Shown here piece after piece: positions 50,715 to 59,453 of a stretch of DNA of 64,000 nt (position 1 is the first letter of the stretch; each line of letters opens with the position of its first letter). The DNA is taken from NCBI GenBank assembly GCA_036501625.1, contig DASXZY010000006.1:14189-78188 (forward strand). The letters run 5' to 3'. The translations under genes and the position numbers were made by a program. The stretch is from Palsa-1400 sp036501625. Lineage in GTDB: Bacteria; Verrucomicrobiota; Verrucomicrobiia; Limisphaerales; Palsa-1400. Below the pieces are notes generated by a model. The model worked only from the letters and a program-made list of their open reading frames with translations. It was not told the origin of the DNA and ran no database searches.

Positions 50715-52094
50715 TCATTCCGGCTCCGCGCTGCCTTCCAAAATCAATCCTCGTGTTGAAGGATACCGCTTGTAAAACAGCGCCAGCGCGTCGCGCAAAT
50801 GCTGGGCGTAACGAAAGTGCGCTCCCAGGCCCGTGCGCAACTCCGCCTCGTAAATGAATTTGTCCGCCGTTGTCACATGCTCGAACGGATACTCCGTGCC
50901 GAGCAGCGTCCAGTAAACGCAGGCCGGATTGGCCTCGCGCAAAAGTTCGCTCGAGCGTTCGGTGGCGCGCCGTCCCGTCTCCGCCAGCTTCCGCAAAGCC
51001 TCGAGTTTTTCCGCCGCCGGCCCTGGCATTTGGTCGGCCGCGAAATAAAATCCCTGCGGAACCAGCGGACAGTATTTGCTCCCCGTCCGATGCCGGTTCA
51101 AATCCCGAATCTCCGCGAAGCCGATGGCCGACCACCCAAACCGCACGCTTGTCCGCTGCAAACTGGTTCCAATGGGCGCGTAACGGTTGTTGTGATGCGC
51201 CAGGCCGCGCGCCAATTGCTCCGCCGAAATTCCCTCCGGCGCCAAAACTTCCAGAAACGGGATGCCGCTTTGCGCTGGCGAGCCAGCCCGCGCCTGCTCC
51301 ACGAGATTATTGAATTCGCCCGCGATCGCCTGCCGCACCGAATCCACCGCGCGCGCGTGTTTGATCATCCGCGGCGCGGGCAGCGCCAATTCGCGCTGGA
51401 GCAATTCTCCCAATTGCCGCGCTTCCGGCAGCGGATGCGAAAGCAGGAATTGGCACAGGTTAACCCAGCCGCGCGCGGACATGATAAGCATGACATTGGT
51501 CGAGGCCGCGGCCGGCAGAAAATAACGGGCGCGGTCAAAGGCATAATTGCGCCTCATGCGCGCGACCTTTTTGCGCGCGGACTCCGACGCGTCTTCGAGC
51601 AGCGACCTCGGAATGCCCATCAAGGCCGGCTGCGCGCTGGCGAGTTCCTCCCAAATCTCCACCGCCGCTTGATAAGATTGGAAACATTTTCCCATCAACT
51701 CGCGCCACCCGGCCGCATCTCCCAGGCCCAAGGTTTCCGGCGGAATCAGGCCGTCCATCGAAATTTTAATGTAGCGCGTCGAGGATTCCTGCCCGCCCGC
51801 CGTCGGGCAAAGCGTCCAAATATAATAGGCCAGCCACATCGAAACGCCGTCAATGAACATTGCCGCCGGGACCATGTCCGCGATGGATTGATGGCCGTAA
51901 TCGACCATCCGAAAAATCGAGTCAACCGATTTTTCCAGGTTGAGCGGATCGATTTTGGAAAGGATGGCCGCAAGGCCTTCGTTGCTTCGCGAATAACGCG
52001 CGCCGCTGGCGGCGAGCAATTCCGGCGTCAAGGCCGGGCGGCCCGCCAGCTCCGAGGCTTGGCTGGGGCGGATGGCAACCTGGGTCACGTTCAT
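50715..52094 (-). CDS. Two-domain ThyX-like (FAD-dependent thymidylate synthase family) protein
   Basis: A 459-residue protein, about twice a normal ThyX (200-260). Residues 1-250 and 290-459 each look like one ThyX domain. The first has GHQSIADM (67-74) and QESSTRY (102-108), which matches the end of the ThyX signature, and then ARYFLP and a helix like the AQWEIR region. Its RHR element is replaced (TLC at 94-96). The second has RHRTGSKY (334-341), keeping the RHR element, but the dUMP-side SxRY is lost (VPQGFY). ThyX makes dTMP from dUMP with FAD and methylene-tetrahydrofolate. Long ThyX forms are, as I recall, known in chlamydiae; I cannot check. Its ATG overlaps the stop of the upstream GH-GT2 gene (ATGA). 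No thyA is in the window. Confidence 0.78.
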   Translation of the reverse strand: MNVTQVAIRPSQASELAGRPALTPELLAASGARYSRSNEGLAAILSKIDPLNLEKSVDSIFRMVDYGHQSIADMVPAAMFIDGVSMWLAYYIWTLCPTAGGQESSTRYIKISMDGLIPPETLGLGDAAGWRELMGKCFQSYQAAVEIWEELASAQPALMGIPRSLLEDASESARKKVARMRRNYAFDRARYFLPAAASTNVMLIMSARGWVNLCQFLLSHPLPEARQLGELLQRELALPAPRMIKHARAVDSVRQAIAGEFNNLVEQARAGSPAQSGIPFLEVLAPEGISAEQLARGLAHHNNRYAPIGTSLQRTSVRFGWSAIGFAEIRDLNRHRTGSKYCPLVPQGFYFAADQMPGPAAEKLEALRKLAETGRRATERSSELLREANPACVYWTLLGTEYPFEHVTTADKFIYEAELRTGLGAHFRYAQHLRDALALFYKRYPSTRGLILEGSAEPE

Positions 52095-54628
52095 GTTTTG
52101 GCGGGAGTCTTGTCGCGGTTCAGTTTGATCATTCCATTTTTCTGCGCGATGTCATCCAGCACGGCTGCAATCAAGCGCTGCAAATCGCGGCGGTTGCAGT
52201 GGACGTACCACACGAAGGCGGGCACGGTCAAAACCAAAAACCAAATCGGCCAAAAAATTTCCCATATGAACCCGATGACGACCAATTCAAAGCCGAGCAT
52301 CGAGCAAAGAGCAACCTTGGCGAAAAGCGACCACGCCGCCCGCAGCCGGCAGCGCGCCATTTGCCTTCCGTTGGCGTGCGGTTCCACGACCGTCGCCAAT
52401 TGCAGATAACACCAACGGCTGCCCATGATTTCCACGTCGAAATCGCTCCAGCCGGCGTCGGGTTTGGTTTCCCATCCCTCCTGGTCCAGCCGTTCCAACA
52501 CGCGCCGCACGAACTCCAGCCGATCCATGGCCGTGTTGGACCAATACTCCACGTGCTCCACCGCTCCGCCGCCATCGCGCATGGAGAGCGATGCCAGGCT
52601 TTCGACGGCTTTCTTGGGAGTCGGCCCGAAGTTCAGCCGGCCTTGATACCGCGCCCAGCCGCGCACAATGGGCTGCAAGAAAAACAGCAGCGCCACAACT
52701 GGCCGCGACCAAAACCGCTGCTTGTCGCGCGGCAATTCCGCCTGCGCTCCCGCCACCGCGCACACTCCCAGCGAGAGAGCCGCGCTCGCGAGCGCCAGCG
52801 GCAGCAACGCGCGGAACGGCACCGACAGCGCCAGCAGCGGCAGGTTGACCAGGACATGATACTCCAGGCTGGTGCAAAGCATGAGGGCCACGGCCGGTTC
52901 CGTGCGATAGACGCTTTGAAAAAATCCGGTGCCGAACAACCCGTGGTAGATGATCGGCTTGCGGACAGTCAGCCCGAATTTGGACGCCGTATAAATCCGC
53001 CCCTGCCAGACGCTGCCGCCAATGGAGTTAAAGTATTCCGGATGCCGCCGCACCAGCATCGCTTCCGCTTCGCCATAGCCGCTTTGCTGGCGCAAATAGG
53101 CCGCCAGCGTTGAGCGCCGGTAATGCCACACGAAAGCCGGCGGGCTAAAGCCGATTCGATACCCCCGCTCCTGCAAACGCCAGCAAATATCCACGTCGTC
53201 GCCCGCGCGGTGAAAGATCGGATCGAAGCCGGCGATCTCCGCCAGCGCCCATTTGTAAAACGCCATGTTGCAGCCGGGGATGTGCTCTGCCTGCCGGTCT
53301 GTCAACATCACATGGGCCGGGCCGCCCGGCGAAACCATCACCGCCGCGGCCACCGCCGAATCATCCGGCGGCAGGAAATTATGCCCGCCCATTCCCACAA
53401 ACGACCCCTTGAGCAAATCGCTCACCAAATAATACAACCAGTCCTCGTCCGCGCGGCAATCCGCGTCCGTAAACGCCACCACCTCGCCATCGCCCGCGAA
53501 AAGCCCGGTGTTGCGCGCGACGGAAAGCCCTTGGTGCGTTTGTTGGATCGAGCGGATGTTCTTGTAAAGCGAAGCCACTTGCCTGGTGATGTCCGTCGAA
53601 CCGTCATCGACCACGATGATCTCGTAAGCGGGATAATCAAGGCGCACGAGGGAATCCAGGCAGGGCTGCAAGGTCCGCCCGCCATTGTAACAGGCGACCA
53701 CGACCGAGACTTTGGGGTAGCGTTGCAGCGGAAAGCGCGGGGCCTGCTCAAATTTGCGCCGCACCATCTCGAAAGCCGGCCGCGGTTCGCGCGCGGCGGT
53801 TGTCAAACCGAAACTCCAATCCGGCACGTCGCGCCCGTCCTTGTGCCATTCATCGGTGAAGCTGAAGACAACGGCCCCCGCCAATCCGGCCCGGAAGGCG
53901 GATTCAATTTGCCAGCCCAGGATTTCCGCCTGCTGCTCTTCGCCTTCGCGGATGCTGTCAATTCCAATTTCCCCCAGCACCAGCGGCCTGGCTTCCGCCA
54001 GCATTTGCAGGCGGGCCAGATAATTCTCGAATGGCCGCTGCTGGTGCAGATAGACGTTAAAAGAGAGAAAGTCGAAATTGCGCGGGCTTAGAAATTCCGT
54101 CGGCGGATAATTGCCAAACGTGCACAGGCATTCGGGATCGACCCATTTGGCTTCATCGGCCAGTTGCTCCAGGAACTCCTCCACCGCCCGTGCCCCGCTC
54201 CAGCGGACGATGTCCGGCGGCAGCTCGTTGACCATGCTGTAGGCAAAAACGGCGGGGTGGCGCGCGCAGCTTTGAACCGCCTTCCGCACCGCGTCGCGGG
54301 CCTGCTGCTGGAACACGGCCGAGTCCAGGAAGCAAAGGTGTTTGCTCCACGGCACGTCAATCAACAATTTCAAGCCCTTCCGCTGCGCCAGGTCCAGCAG
54401 CCATCGCGGGGGGATATGATAGACGCGCAGCAAGTTGGCCCCCAGGCGGAGCAGGAGATCGAAGTCTCGTTCCGCCGTTGCCGGTTCCGGGAACGGCTCG
54501 CCGCCGGAGTTAGGCCGGAATGGCCCGTAAGTCACGCCTTTGGGATGGAACTTCGCCTCGCCCAGCCGGAAAAACTTCCCGCTCACCGCCAGGCGCGGCT
54601 CGGAGGCCGGGGTTTGTGGGGTCGTCAT
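52091..54628 (-). CDS. Fusion of a GH2-like TIM-barrel domain and a membrane GT2 glycosyltransferase
   Basis: 845 residues from the ATG at 54628. Residues about 12-300 form a TIM-barrel glycosidase-like domain: the acid/base is the Glu of MVNELPP (Glu135) and the nucleophile the Glu of VLGEIG (Glu220), a clan-A pattern as in GH2/GH5 proteins. There is no signal peptide, so this domain is cytoplasmic unless the topology is unusual. Residues about 305-560 are a GT2 family glycosyltransferase (VSVVVACYNGG, VVDDGST, DADCRADEDW, GDDVDICWRLQERG), followed by four to six membrane helices and a last cytoplasmic segment. It could build and edit a surface or storage polysaccharide. Its stop overlaps the ThyX-like start; the gene before it on the other strand is clpX-like, sharing a 230-base divergent region. 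Confidence 0.82.
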   Translation of the reverse strand: MTTPQTPASEPRLAVSGKFFRLGEAKFHPKGVTYGPFRPNSGGEPFPEPATAERDFDLLLRLGANLLRVYHIPPRWLLDLAQRKGLKLLIDVPWSKHLCFLDSAVFQQQARDAVRKAVQSCARHPAVFAYSMVNELPPDIVRWSGARAVEEFLEQLADEAKWVDPECLCTFGNYPPTEFLSPRNFDFLSFNVYLHQQRPFENYLARLQMLAEARPLVLGEIGIDSIREGEEQQAEILGWQIESAFRAGLAGAVVFSFTDEWHKDGRDVPDWSFGLTTAAREPRPAFEMVRRKFEQAPRFPLQRYPKVSVVVACYNGGRTLQPCLDSLVRLDYPAYEIIVVDDGSTDITRQVASLYKNIRSIQQTHQGLSVARNTGLFAGDGEVVAFTDADCRADEDWLYYLVSDLLKGSFVGMGGHNFLPPDDSAVAAAVMVSPGGPAHVMLTDRQAEHIPGCNMAFYKWALAEIAGFDPIFHRAGDDVDICWRLQERGYRIGFSPPAFVWHYRRSTLAAYLRQQSGYGEAEAMLVRRHPEYFNSIGGSVWQGRIYTASKFGLTVRKPIIYHGLFGTGFFQSVYRTEPAVALMLCTSLEYHVLVNLPLLALSVPFRALLPLALASAALSLGVCAVAGAQAELPRDKQRFWSRPVVALLFFLQPIVRGWARYQGRLNFGPTPKKAVESLASLSMRDGGGAVEHVEYWSNTAMDRLEFVRRVLERLDQEGWETKPDAGWSDFDVEIMGSRWCYLQLATVVEPHANGRQMARCRLRAAWSLFAKVALCSMLGFELVVIGFIWEIFWPIWFLVLTVPAFVWYVHCNRRDLQRLIAAVLDDIAQKNGMIKLNRDKTPAKT

Positions 54629-54858
54629 TGGATTATGAACTGAGCGCGATGGCGGCCTGAGCCGGTCGCGCGCAAGGGGCGAAACCAAAACCTGTCATAA
54701 TCGTTTTGACGCGCCCGAGTGTGGCTGACTTCATTTCATTCGTCAAATTGCTAAACACGCTCGTAAATGGCAGCGCATGCGCCATTACTTAAAGCGTTGT
54801 GTTTTGTAAACCACCGCGCATTGCGCTTTGCCCGAAGTCGCTTAAATTTGCACTGGAT
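54629..54858. other. Divergent intergenic region between the GH-GT2 and ClpX-like genes
   Basis: 230 bases. It holds a 21-base near-palindrome at 54766-54786, with AATGGC and GCCATT arms around a GC-rich CGCATGCG centre, which may be an operator. I found no convincing promoter boxes at a suitable distance from either start. Confidence 0.4.
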
Positions 54859-56424
54859 ATGGAGACTCAATTTTTCAACGGCCCTCCGACGCCGGAGGAG
54901 TTCCAGCGGCAATTGCAGGAGTTCATGCGCCAACATCTGGCCGGCGCCGCCCCGCCCAAGCCTGACCTCTCCAGCACTCCCTCCGAATCCGACGAGCCGG
55001 AATCCGGCCTCGACTTCTTCTTTGATAAGAAGCCCCGCGAAGTCAAAGCCTATCTCGATCGGTTCGTCATCAAACAGGACGAAGCCAAAAAAGTCCTCAG
55101 CGTCGCCTTGTGCGATCATTACCATTGCGTGCGCCTGGCCCGCGAAGGAAAAGGCCAGCCCGGTTACGCCAAGCAAAACGTCATCCTGCTCGGCCCGACC
55201 GGCGTCGGCAAAACCTATCTGATTCGCAACGCGGCCGATCTCATCGGCGTTCCCTTTGTCAAAGCCGACGCCACCAAATTCTCCGAAACCGGTTACGTCG
55301 GCGGCGATGTCGAGGACCTCGTGCGCGAATTGCTCCGCCGCGCCGACAATGACATTGAGCGCGCCCAATACGGCATCATTTACATCGACGAAATCGACAA
55401 GATCGCCGTCGCGTCCAATTCGTCTGGGCGTGACGTCAGCGGCCGCGGAGTGCAAACCAACCTGCTCAAGCTCATGGAGGAAACGGAAGTGCCGTCCCGC
55501 TCGCCCAATGACATCAGCGGCCAAATCCAAGCCATGATGGATATGTCCCAGCGCGGCAAAAAACCGCCTGCCAGCATCAATACGCGCCACATTTTGTTTA
55601 TTGTCAGCGGCGCGTTTGATGGGCTTGAAAAAATTGTCAAGAAACGTTTGCGCGAGGCCTCCATCGGCTTCGCCGCGCCCGCCGCCCGCTCGGTGGAAGA
55701 CGCCGCTGTGCTGGATCACAGCCGGACGCGCGATTTCATCGAGTTTGGCTTCGAGCCGGAGTTCATCGGGCGTTTGCCCGTGCGCGTCATCTGCCAGCCG
55801 CTGACCGTCGATGACCTTTTCACCATTCTCAAAACGTCCGAAGGCAGCATCATCCGCCAATACGAGCAAACCTTCTCCGCCTACGGCATCGAAGTGCTTT
55901 TCCGCGACGACGGCTTGCGGCGGATTGCCGAGCTGGCCGGGGAGGAATCGACTGGCGCGCGCGGATTGATGACGGTGTGCGAGCGCGTGTTCCGCGAGTT
56001 CAAATTCGAACTGCCTTCGACCCCGGTGCGGCATTTCGTTGTAACGCGCGAATTGGTGGACAATCCGGCCGCTGAATTGCAGAAGCTGCTCAGCGAGCAT
56101 CACCAGGAAGAGCAGGTGGTCGCGCGGCAATTGGTGCAGGATTTCGCCGCGCGTTTCGGCGATAATTTCAAGCTCAACATCCGGTTCACCGAAGCCGCCG
56201 CGGACCGCCTGGTCGCGCTGGCCCTGGAACAATCCAAGCCCGTGCGCGATTTGTGCGGCGAGCGTTTCAAGGACTATCAGTTCGGCTTGAAGCTCATCGC
56301 GCAAAACACCGGCCAGCAAGATTTTGTGATTGACGCCGACGCCGTGGAGGCGCCCGACAAAGTACTAAGCGACTGGGTCGTAAAAAGCTACCGCCCCCAG
56401 CCAGCGAGCGGCGGGAATTCGTGA
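54859..56424 (+). CDS. ClpX-like AAA+ ATPase without zinc finger and with duplicated small domain
   Basis: 521 residues from METQFF. It has no N-terminal Cys4 zinc domain; residues 1-55 are a Gly/Pro/Glu-rich tail. The AAA+ core has Walker A GPTGVGKT (112-119), pore loop GYVG (145-148), Walker B IIYIDEID (173-180), the ClpP-binding IGF loop (269-271), the stretch EFIGRLPV (301-308) and sensor-2 GARGL (366-370). The small subdomain covers about 340-402. A second, weaker copy of its pattern follows at about 436-500 (helix, VRDLCGERFKDY, beta hairpin, DFVIDADAV), an extension absent from Escherichia coli ClpX. It probably unfolds protein substrates for ClpP. No clpP lies nearby. Confidence 0.85.
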   Translation: METQFFNGPPTPEEFQRQLQEFMRQHLAGAAPPKPDLSSTPSESDEPESGLDFFFDKKPREVKAYLDRFVIKQDEAKKVLSVALCDHYHCVRLAREGKGQPGYAKQNVILLGPTGVGKTYLIRNAADLIGVPFVKADATKFSETGYVGGDVEDLVRELLRRADNDIERAQYGIIYIDEIDKIAVASNSSGRDVSGRGVQTNLLKLMEETEVPSRSPNDISGQIQAMMDMSQRGKKPPASINTRHILFIVSGAFDGLEKIVKKRLREASIGFAAPAARSVEDAAVLDHSRTRDFIEFGFEPEFIGRLPVRVICQPLTVDDLFTILKTSEGSIIRQYEQTFSAYGIEVLFRDDGLRRIAELAGEESTGARGLMTVCERVFREFKFELPSTPVRHFVVTRELVDNPAAELQKLLSEHHQEEQVVARQLVQDFAARFGDNFKLNIRFTEAAADRLVALALEQSKPVRDLCGERFKDYQFGLKLIAQNTGQQDFVIDADAVEAPDKVLSDWVVKSYRPQPASGGNS

Positions 56425-56448
56425 ATTCCGACAGGATTCTCCACGTCC

Positions 56449-57021
56449 TCAATGCAAAATGGGCAGCGGGCTGCCTCGGCGGATGAGTTCTGCGTCCAAG
56501 TCCAGGTAAAAATCCAGACGGCGGTCCGTTTCGGCGCCGTCGATGCCGCGGGCCATCAGAATATACGTCGCGTAATGGTTGCCCTCCGATTCCACCAAGC
56601 TTCCGTAGAACGCCGCCAGTTCCGCGTCGATGCCAGCCAGTTCCCGCGACAGCGCCTGAAATTTCTCGCAACTGCGCCCCTCGATCAGCGCGCAGCAGAT
56701 CAGATGGTCGATCGCCTGATGCCGCTGGCCGTTGCGCACCGAGCGCATCAACCCCGTAATCCACGGGCTGGGATAAGGCTGGCCGAATGGGATGCCGCGC
56801 GCCTTGAGCAATTTGAGCACCAGTTGAAAATGCTGCAATTCCTCAATGGCAATGGCGTTGAGTTCCTCCACCCGCCCATAAAGATCGCGGTACTTCTCCA
56901 GGTTCAACGCGGTCGTGGCCGCCTTGCGCTCCAGGTGCGCGTGATCGACCAGCACGGCGGGCAGGCTGGCCAGGACTTTGGGCAGCCAGTCCGCCGGAAT
57001 TCGTTCGCGAAACAACAGCAT
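56449..57021 (-). CDS. miaE: tRNA-(ms2io6A)-hydroxylase (MiaE-like)
   Basis: 190 residues, the expected size. It is a four-helix diiron protein; the pairs of metal ligands are visible as Glu/His stretches HAHLERKAA, EELQHFQ, EGRSCEKF and ESEGNHY. MiaE hydroxylates the isopentenyl side chain of modified A37 in tRNAs that read UNN codons. The gene is convergent with the ClpX-like gene, with 24 bases between the stops. Nothing else of the tRNA-modification pathway is nearby. Confidence 0.88.
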   Translation of the reverse strand: MLLFRERIPADWLPKVLASLPAVLVDHAHLERKAATTALNLEKYRDLYGRVEELNAIAIEELQHFQLVLKLLKARGIPFGQPYPSPWITGLMRSVRNGQRHQAIDHLICCALIEGRSCEKFQALSRELAGIDAELAAFYGSLVESEGNHYATYILMARGIDGAETDRRLDFYLDLDAELIRRGSPLPILH

Positions 57022-57099
57022 AATTAGTTTGCCAGCATGGCCGTTTGAGTGAACTTTGAAAATCCAACAGGATCAATTTAAAACAGACGTTAGTTTGAC

Positions 57100-57429
57100 A
57101 TGAAGCCTGCCTCCCGCTTTCGCATTGTGTTCGTGACAGCGCCGAATTTGAAAACCGCGCGCCGCCTGGGCCGCGCCGCCTTGCGCGGCCGCCTGGCCGC
57201 GTGTGCCAATTTGATTCCGGGGCTGGAGTCCCATTATTGGTGGCGCGGGAAAATGGAAACGAGCCGCGAAGTCTTGGTCATGTTCAAAACGCGCGCCAGC
57301 CTGCTGCCAAAATTGGAACGCCTCATCCTGTCCGAACATCCTTACGACACGCCCGAGTTCGTTTCATTCCCGTTAAGCGCCGGCGCCGCGAAATACCTCG
57401 CGTGGCTGGCGGGCGAAACGACGCCCTGA
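57100..57429 (+). CDS. cutA: Divalent-cation tolerance protein CutA
   Basis: 109 residues with the CutA1 pattern: IVFVTAPNLKTARRLGRAAL, LAACANLIPGLESHYWWRGK and EHPYDTPEFVSFP. CutA proteins form very stable trimers; a role in metal tolerance was proposed but is uncertain. It starts 78 bases from the divergent miaE start, and the histidinol phosphatase gene starts 50 bases after its stop. Confidence 0.92.
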   Translation: MKPASRFRIVFVTAPNLKTARRLGRAALRGRLAACANLIPGLESHYWWRGKMETSREVLVMFKTRASLLPKLERLILSEHPYDTPEFVSFPLSAGAAKYLAWLAGETTP

Positions 57430-57479
57430 TTCGGCGAATTTTGTTCGACTTTGCCGGGAGCCTGTCTGAAAGTGGCGCG

Positions 57480-58280
57480 ATGCGTTGGCCGGCGGATTAT
57501 CACATGCACACCCCCCTTTGCCGGCATGCCTCGGGCGAGCCGGTGGAATATGCCGCGCGCGCGCTCGCGCTGGGATTGGAGGAAATCGGGTTCTCCGATC
57601 ACTCGCCCATGCAACGCGATGATTTCGACAACTGGCGCATGCGCTGCGATCAGTTGGATGAATACGTCGAGAAAGTCCGGCGCGCCCGGCGCGAATTTCC
57701 CAGCCTCATCATACGCCTGGCCATGGAAGTGGATTATTTGCCCGGCCACGAGGATTGGATTCGCCTCCTGGCCGCGCGGCATCCGTGGGATTATTTCATC
57801 GGCTCAGTCCATTACGTTTCAGACGGCTGGGCGGTGGACAATCCCGAAGACATTCCCAAATGGAAAAACCGCGACCCCTTCGAGGTCTGGTCAGTTTATT
57901 TTGAGCGCCTCGGAGAAGCCGCGGAATCGGGGCTGTTCGACATTATTGGCCACGCCGATTTGCCCAAGAAATTCAAAATTTATCCCGCGCGCGATTGCAC
58001 GCCGCTCTTCGAGCGGTTCCTGGACCGTGCCGTCAAGTCGAACGTGGCCATTGAATTGAACACGGCCGGCCTGCGCAAGGACTGCCGCGAAATTTATCCC
58101 AGCCCCGCCTTTGTGCGATTGGCGGCGCGCCGGGGCCTTCCGATCACCTTCGGCTCCGATGCCCATGCCGCCGCGGAAGTGGGCAGCGATTTCGCGGCCG
58201 CGATGGAGCTGGCCAAGTCGGCCGGTTATAAGCAATGGAGGCGTTTCGCCGCCCGAAAATATGTGGAGACGCCCCTTTGA
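57480..58280 (+). CDS. PHP-domain histidinol-phosphatase family protein
   Basis: 266 residues from the ATG at 57480; the frame is open upstream through cutA, but the PHP start motif requires an ATG close to YHMHTP. Metal-binding motifs of the PHP fold are all present in order: YHMHTPLCRHA, SDHSP, AMEVDYLPG, GSVHY, IGHADL and SDAHAAAEV. This is the HisK/HisJ type that turns histidinol phosphate into histidinol in histidine synthesis. Other PHP phosphatases fit too. No other his genes are in the window. Confidence 0.85.
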   Translation: MRWPADYHMHTPLCRHASGEPVEYAARALALGLEEIGFSDHSPMQRDDFDNWRMRCDQLDEYVEKVRRARREFPSLIIRLAMEVDYLPGHEDWIRLLAARHPWDYFIGSVHYVSDGWAVDNPEDIPKWKNRDPFEVWSVYFERLGEAAESGLFDIIGHADLPKKFKIYPARDCTPLFERFLDRAVKSNVAIELNTAGLRKDCREIYPSPAFVRLAARRGLPITFGSDAHAAAEVGSDFAAAMELAKSAGYKQWRRFAARKYVETPL

Positions 58281-58310
58281 AATCTCACCGAGCGCGTGTA
58301 AAGTGGTTTC

Positions 58311-59453
58311 ATGGATAAGAGCCTGTTTCCACCGTTCAGTTTGACACGCCTGCTCAACACGGTCTTTGCTCCGAAACCGGGCGAGCGCGCCGCCATTTTT
58401 ATTGACTTGCCCGATCCGCGCGGCGTGAAGGATTTCGCGTTTCTGAATGATCCCAGCCTGACCATCCAGCGCCACGCCTACGATGTTTTTTACAAGGGGC
58501 TTAAAGACGGCGGCCTGGCCGAGCTTGGCTGGACGGGCGGAGATTTGTTCGCCTATCAGGCCACCGGCGGCAGCAACCTGGATCTGCCCGACGCGGCTTT
58601 CGACCCTTCTGGCAACGCGCTGAGTTTGGAGAAGGATATTTATCCCCATTACAATATCATCCTGTGCGTCTCGACTTTCTCCGCGACCGCGCCGCTGACC
58701 GCCTTCGCTCGGAAATACGGCTTTCGCGGCGCGACGCTGCACGGATTGAACGACATCATTTTGCGCACGGGCCTTTCGGTCGATTATAACGAAGTCAGCC
58801 GCCAGGCCGAAAAACTCCGGCTCGGTTTGACTCGCGCGGACCGCTTCGAGATCGACTATGAAGTTCTGGGCCAGCGCCCGCGTCTTGTGATTGACTGCGG
58901 CGGGCAGGAAGCGCAGAAGAGCCACGGTCTCTGCCGCGGCGAAAAACCGGACGTGGCCAACCTCCCGGCCGGCGAGGTTTATTTTGTCCCGCGCGGGGCG
59001 GATGGCGTTTTCCCGCTGCGCTACGAAGACGGCACCATCGGGTTGATGGATGTTGCGGGCGGCCGCGTGCGGAAGGCCAATTTGCTGCGCGGCAGCGAGA
59101 GCGTCATCGAGGAGCACAATCGCAAGCTCAAATCTGATCCCGTGACGGGAGAAATTGGTGAATTGGGACTTGGCACGCAGGAACTGCCGCCATCCGGCCG
59201 TGACATCCAGGACGAAAAAATCCTGGGCACGCTGCACGTGGCCACCGGCCGCAGCGATCATTTGGGCGGCCACCTGACGCCGGACAAATTTGCCGAAGCC
59301 AAAAACGCGACCCACGATGACATTTTGTTTTCGCCCACCAAAACGCCGGAAATCGGCGTCACGCAGGCGCGGATGTATCGCGGCGGCCAGCAGGAAATCG
59401 TGATCGAGCGCTATCAGCCCTCGGCTTACCTCCGCCGGTTGCTGGCCTCATGA
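58311..59453 (+). CDS. M29-like (aminopeptidase T-like) protein
   Basis: 380 residues. Several segments resemble the metal and active-site regions of M29 aminopeptidases: LPAGEVYFVPRG (the LPxGEV stretch), GELGLGTQE, and DEKILGTLHVATGRSDHLGG followed by HDDILF. The N-terminal half differs from typical M29 enzymes and includes ATLHGLNDIIL. The gene's ATGA stop overlaps the start of the next gene, an OvoA-C-terminal-like methyltransferase, so the two work together or at least are coupled. The substrate is unknown; a role around thiohistidine peptides or amino acids is only suggested by the neighbour. Confidence 0.65.
   Translation: MDKSLFPPFSLTRLLNTVFAPKPGERAAIFIDLPDPRGVKDFAFLNDPSLTIQRHAYDVFYKGLKDGGLAELGWTGGDLFAYQATGGSNLDLPDAAFDPSGNALSLEKDIYPHYNIILCVSTFSATAPLTAFARKYGFRGATLHGLNDIILRTGLSVDYNEVSRQAEKLRLGLTRADRFEIDYEVLGQRPRLVIDCGGQEAQKSHGLCRGEKPDVANLPAGEVYFVPRGADGVFPLRYEDGTIGLMDVAGGRVRKANLLRGSESVIEEHNRKLKSDPVTGEIGELGLGTQELPPSGRDIQDEKILGTLHVATGRSDHLGGHLTPDKFAEAKNATHDDILFSPTKTPEIGVTQARMYRGGQQEIVIERYQPSAYLRRLLAS

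Noticed and set aside
50706..50717. Perfect palindrome TGAGCGCGCTCA, like the TetR operator candidates
   Set aside because: It is formed by the two convergent stop codons (TGA on each strand) and lies at gene ends, not in a promoter.
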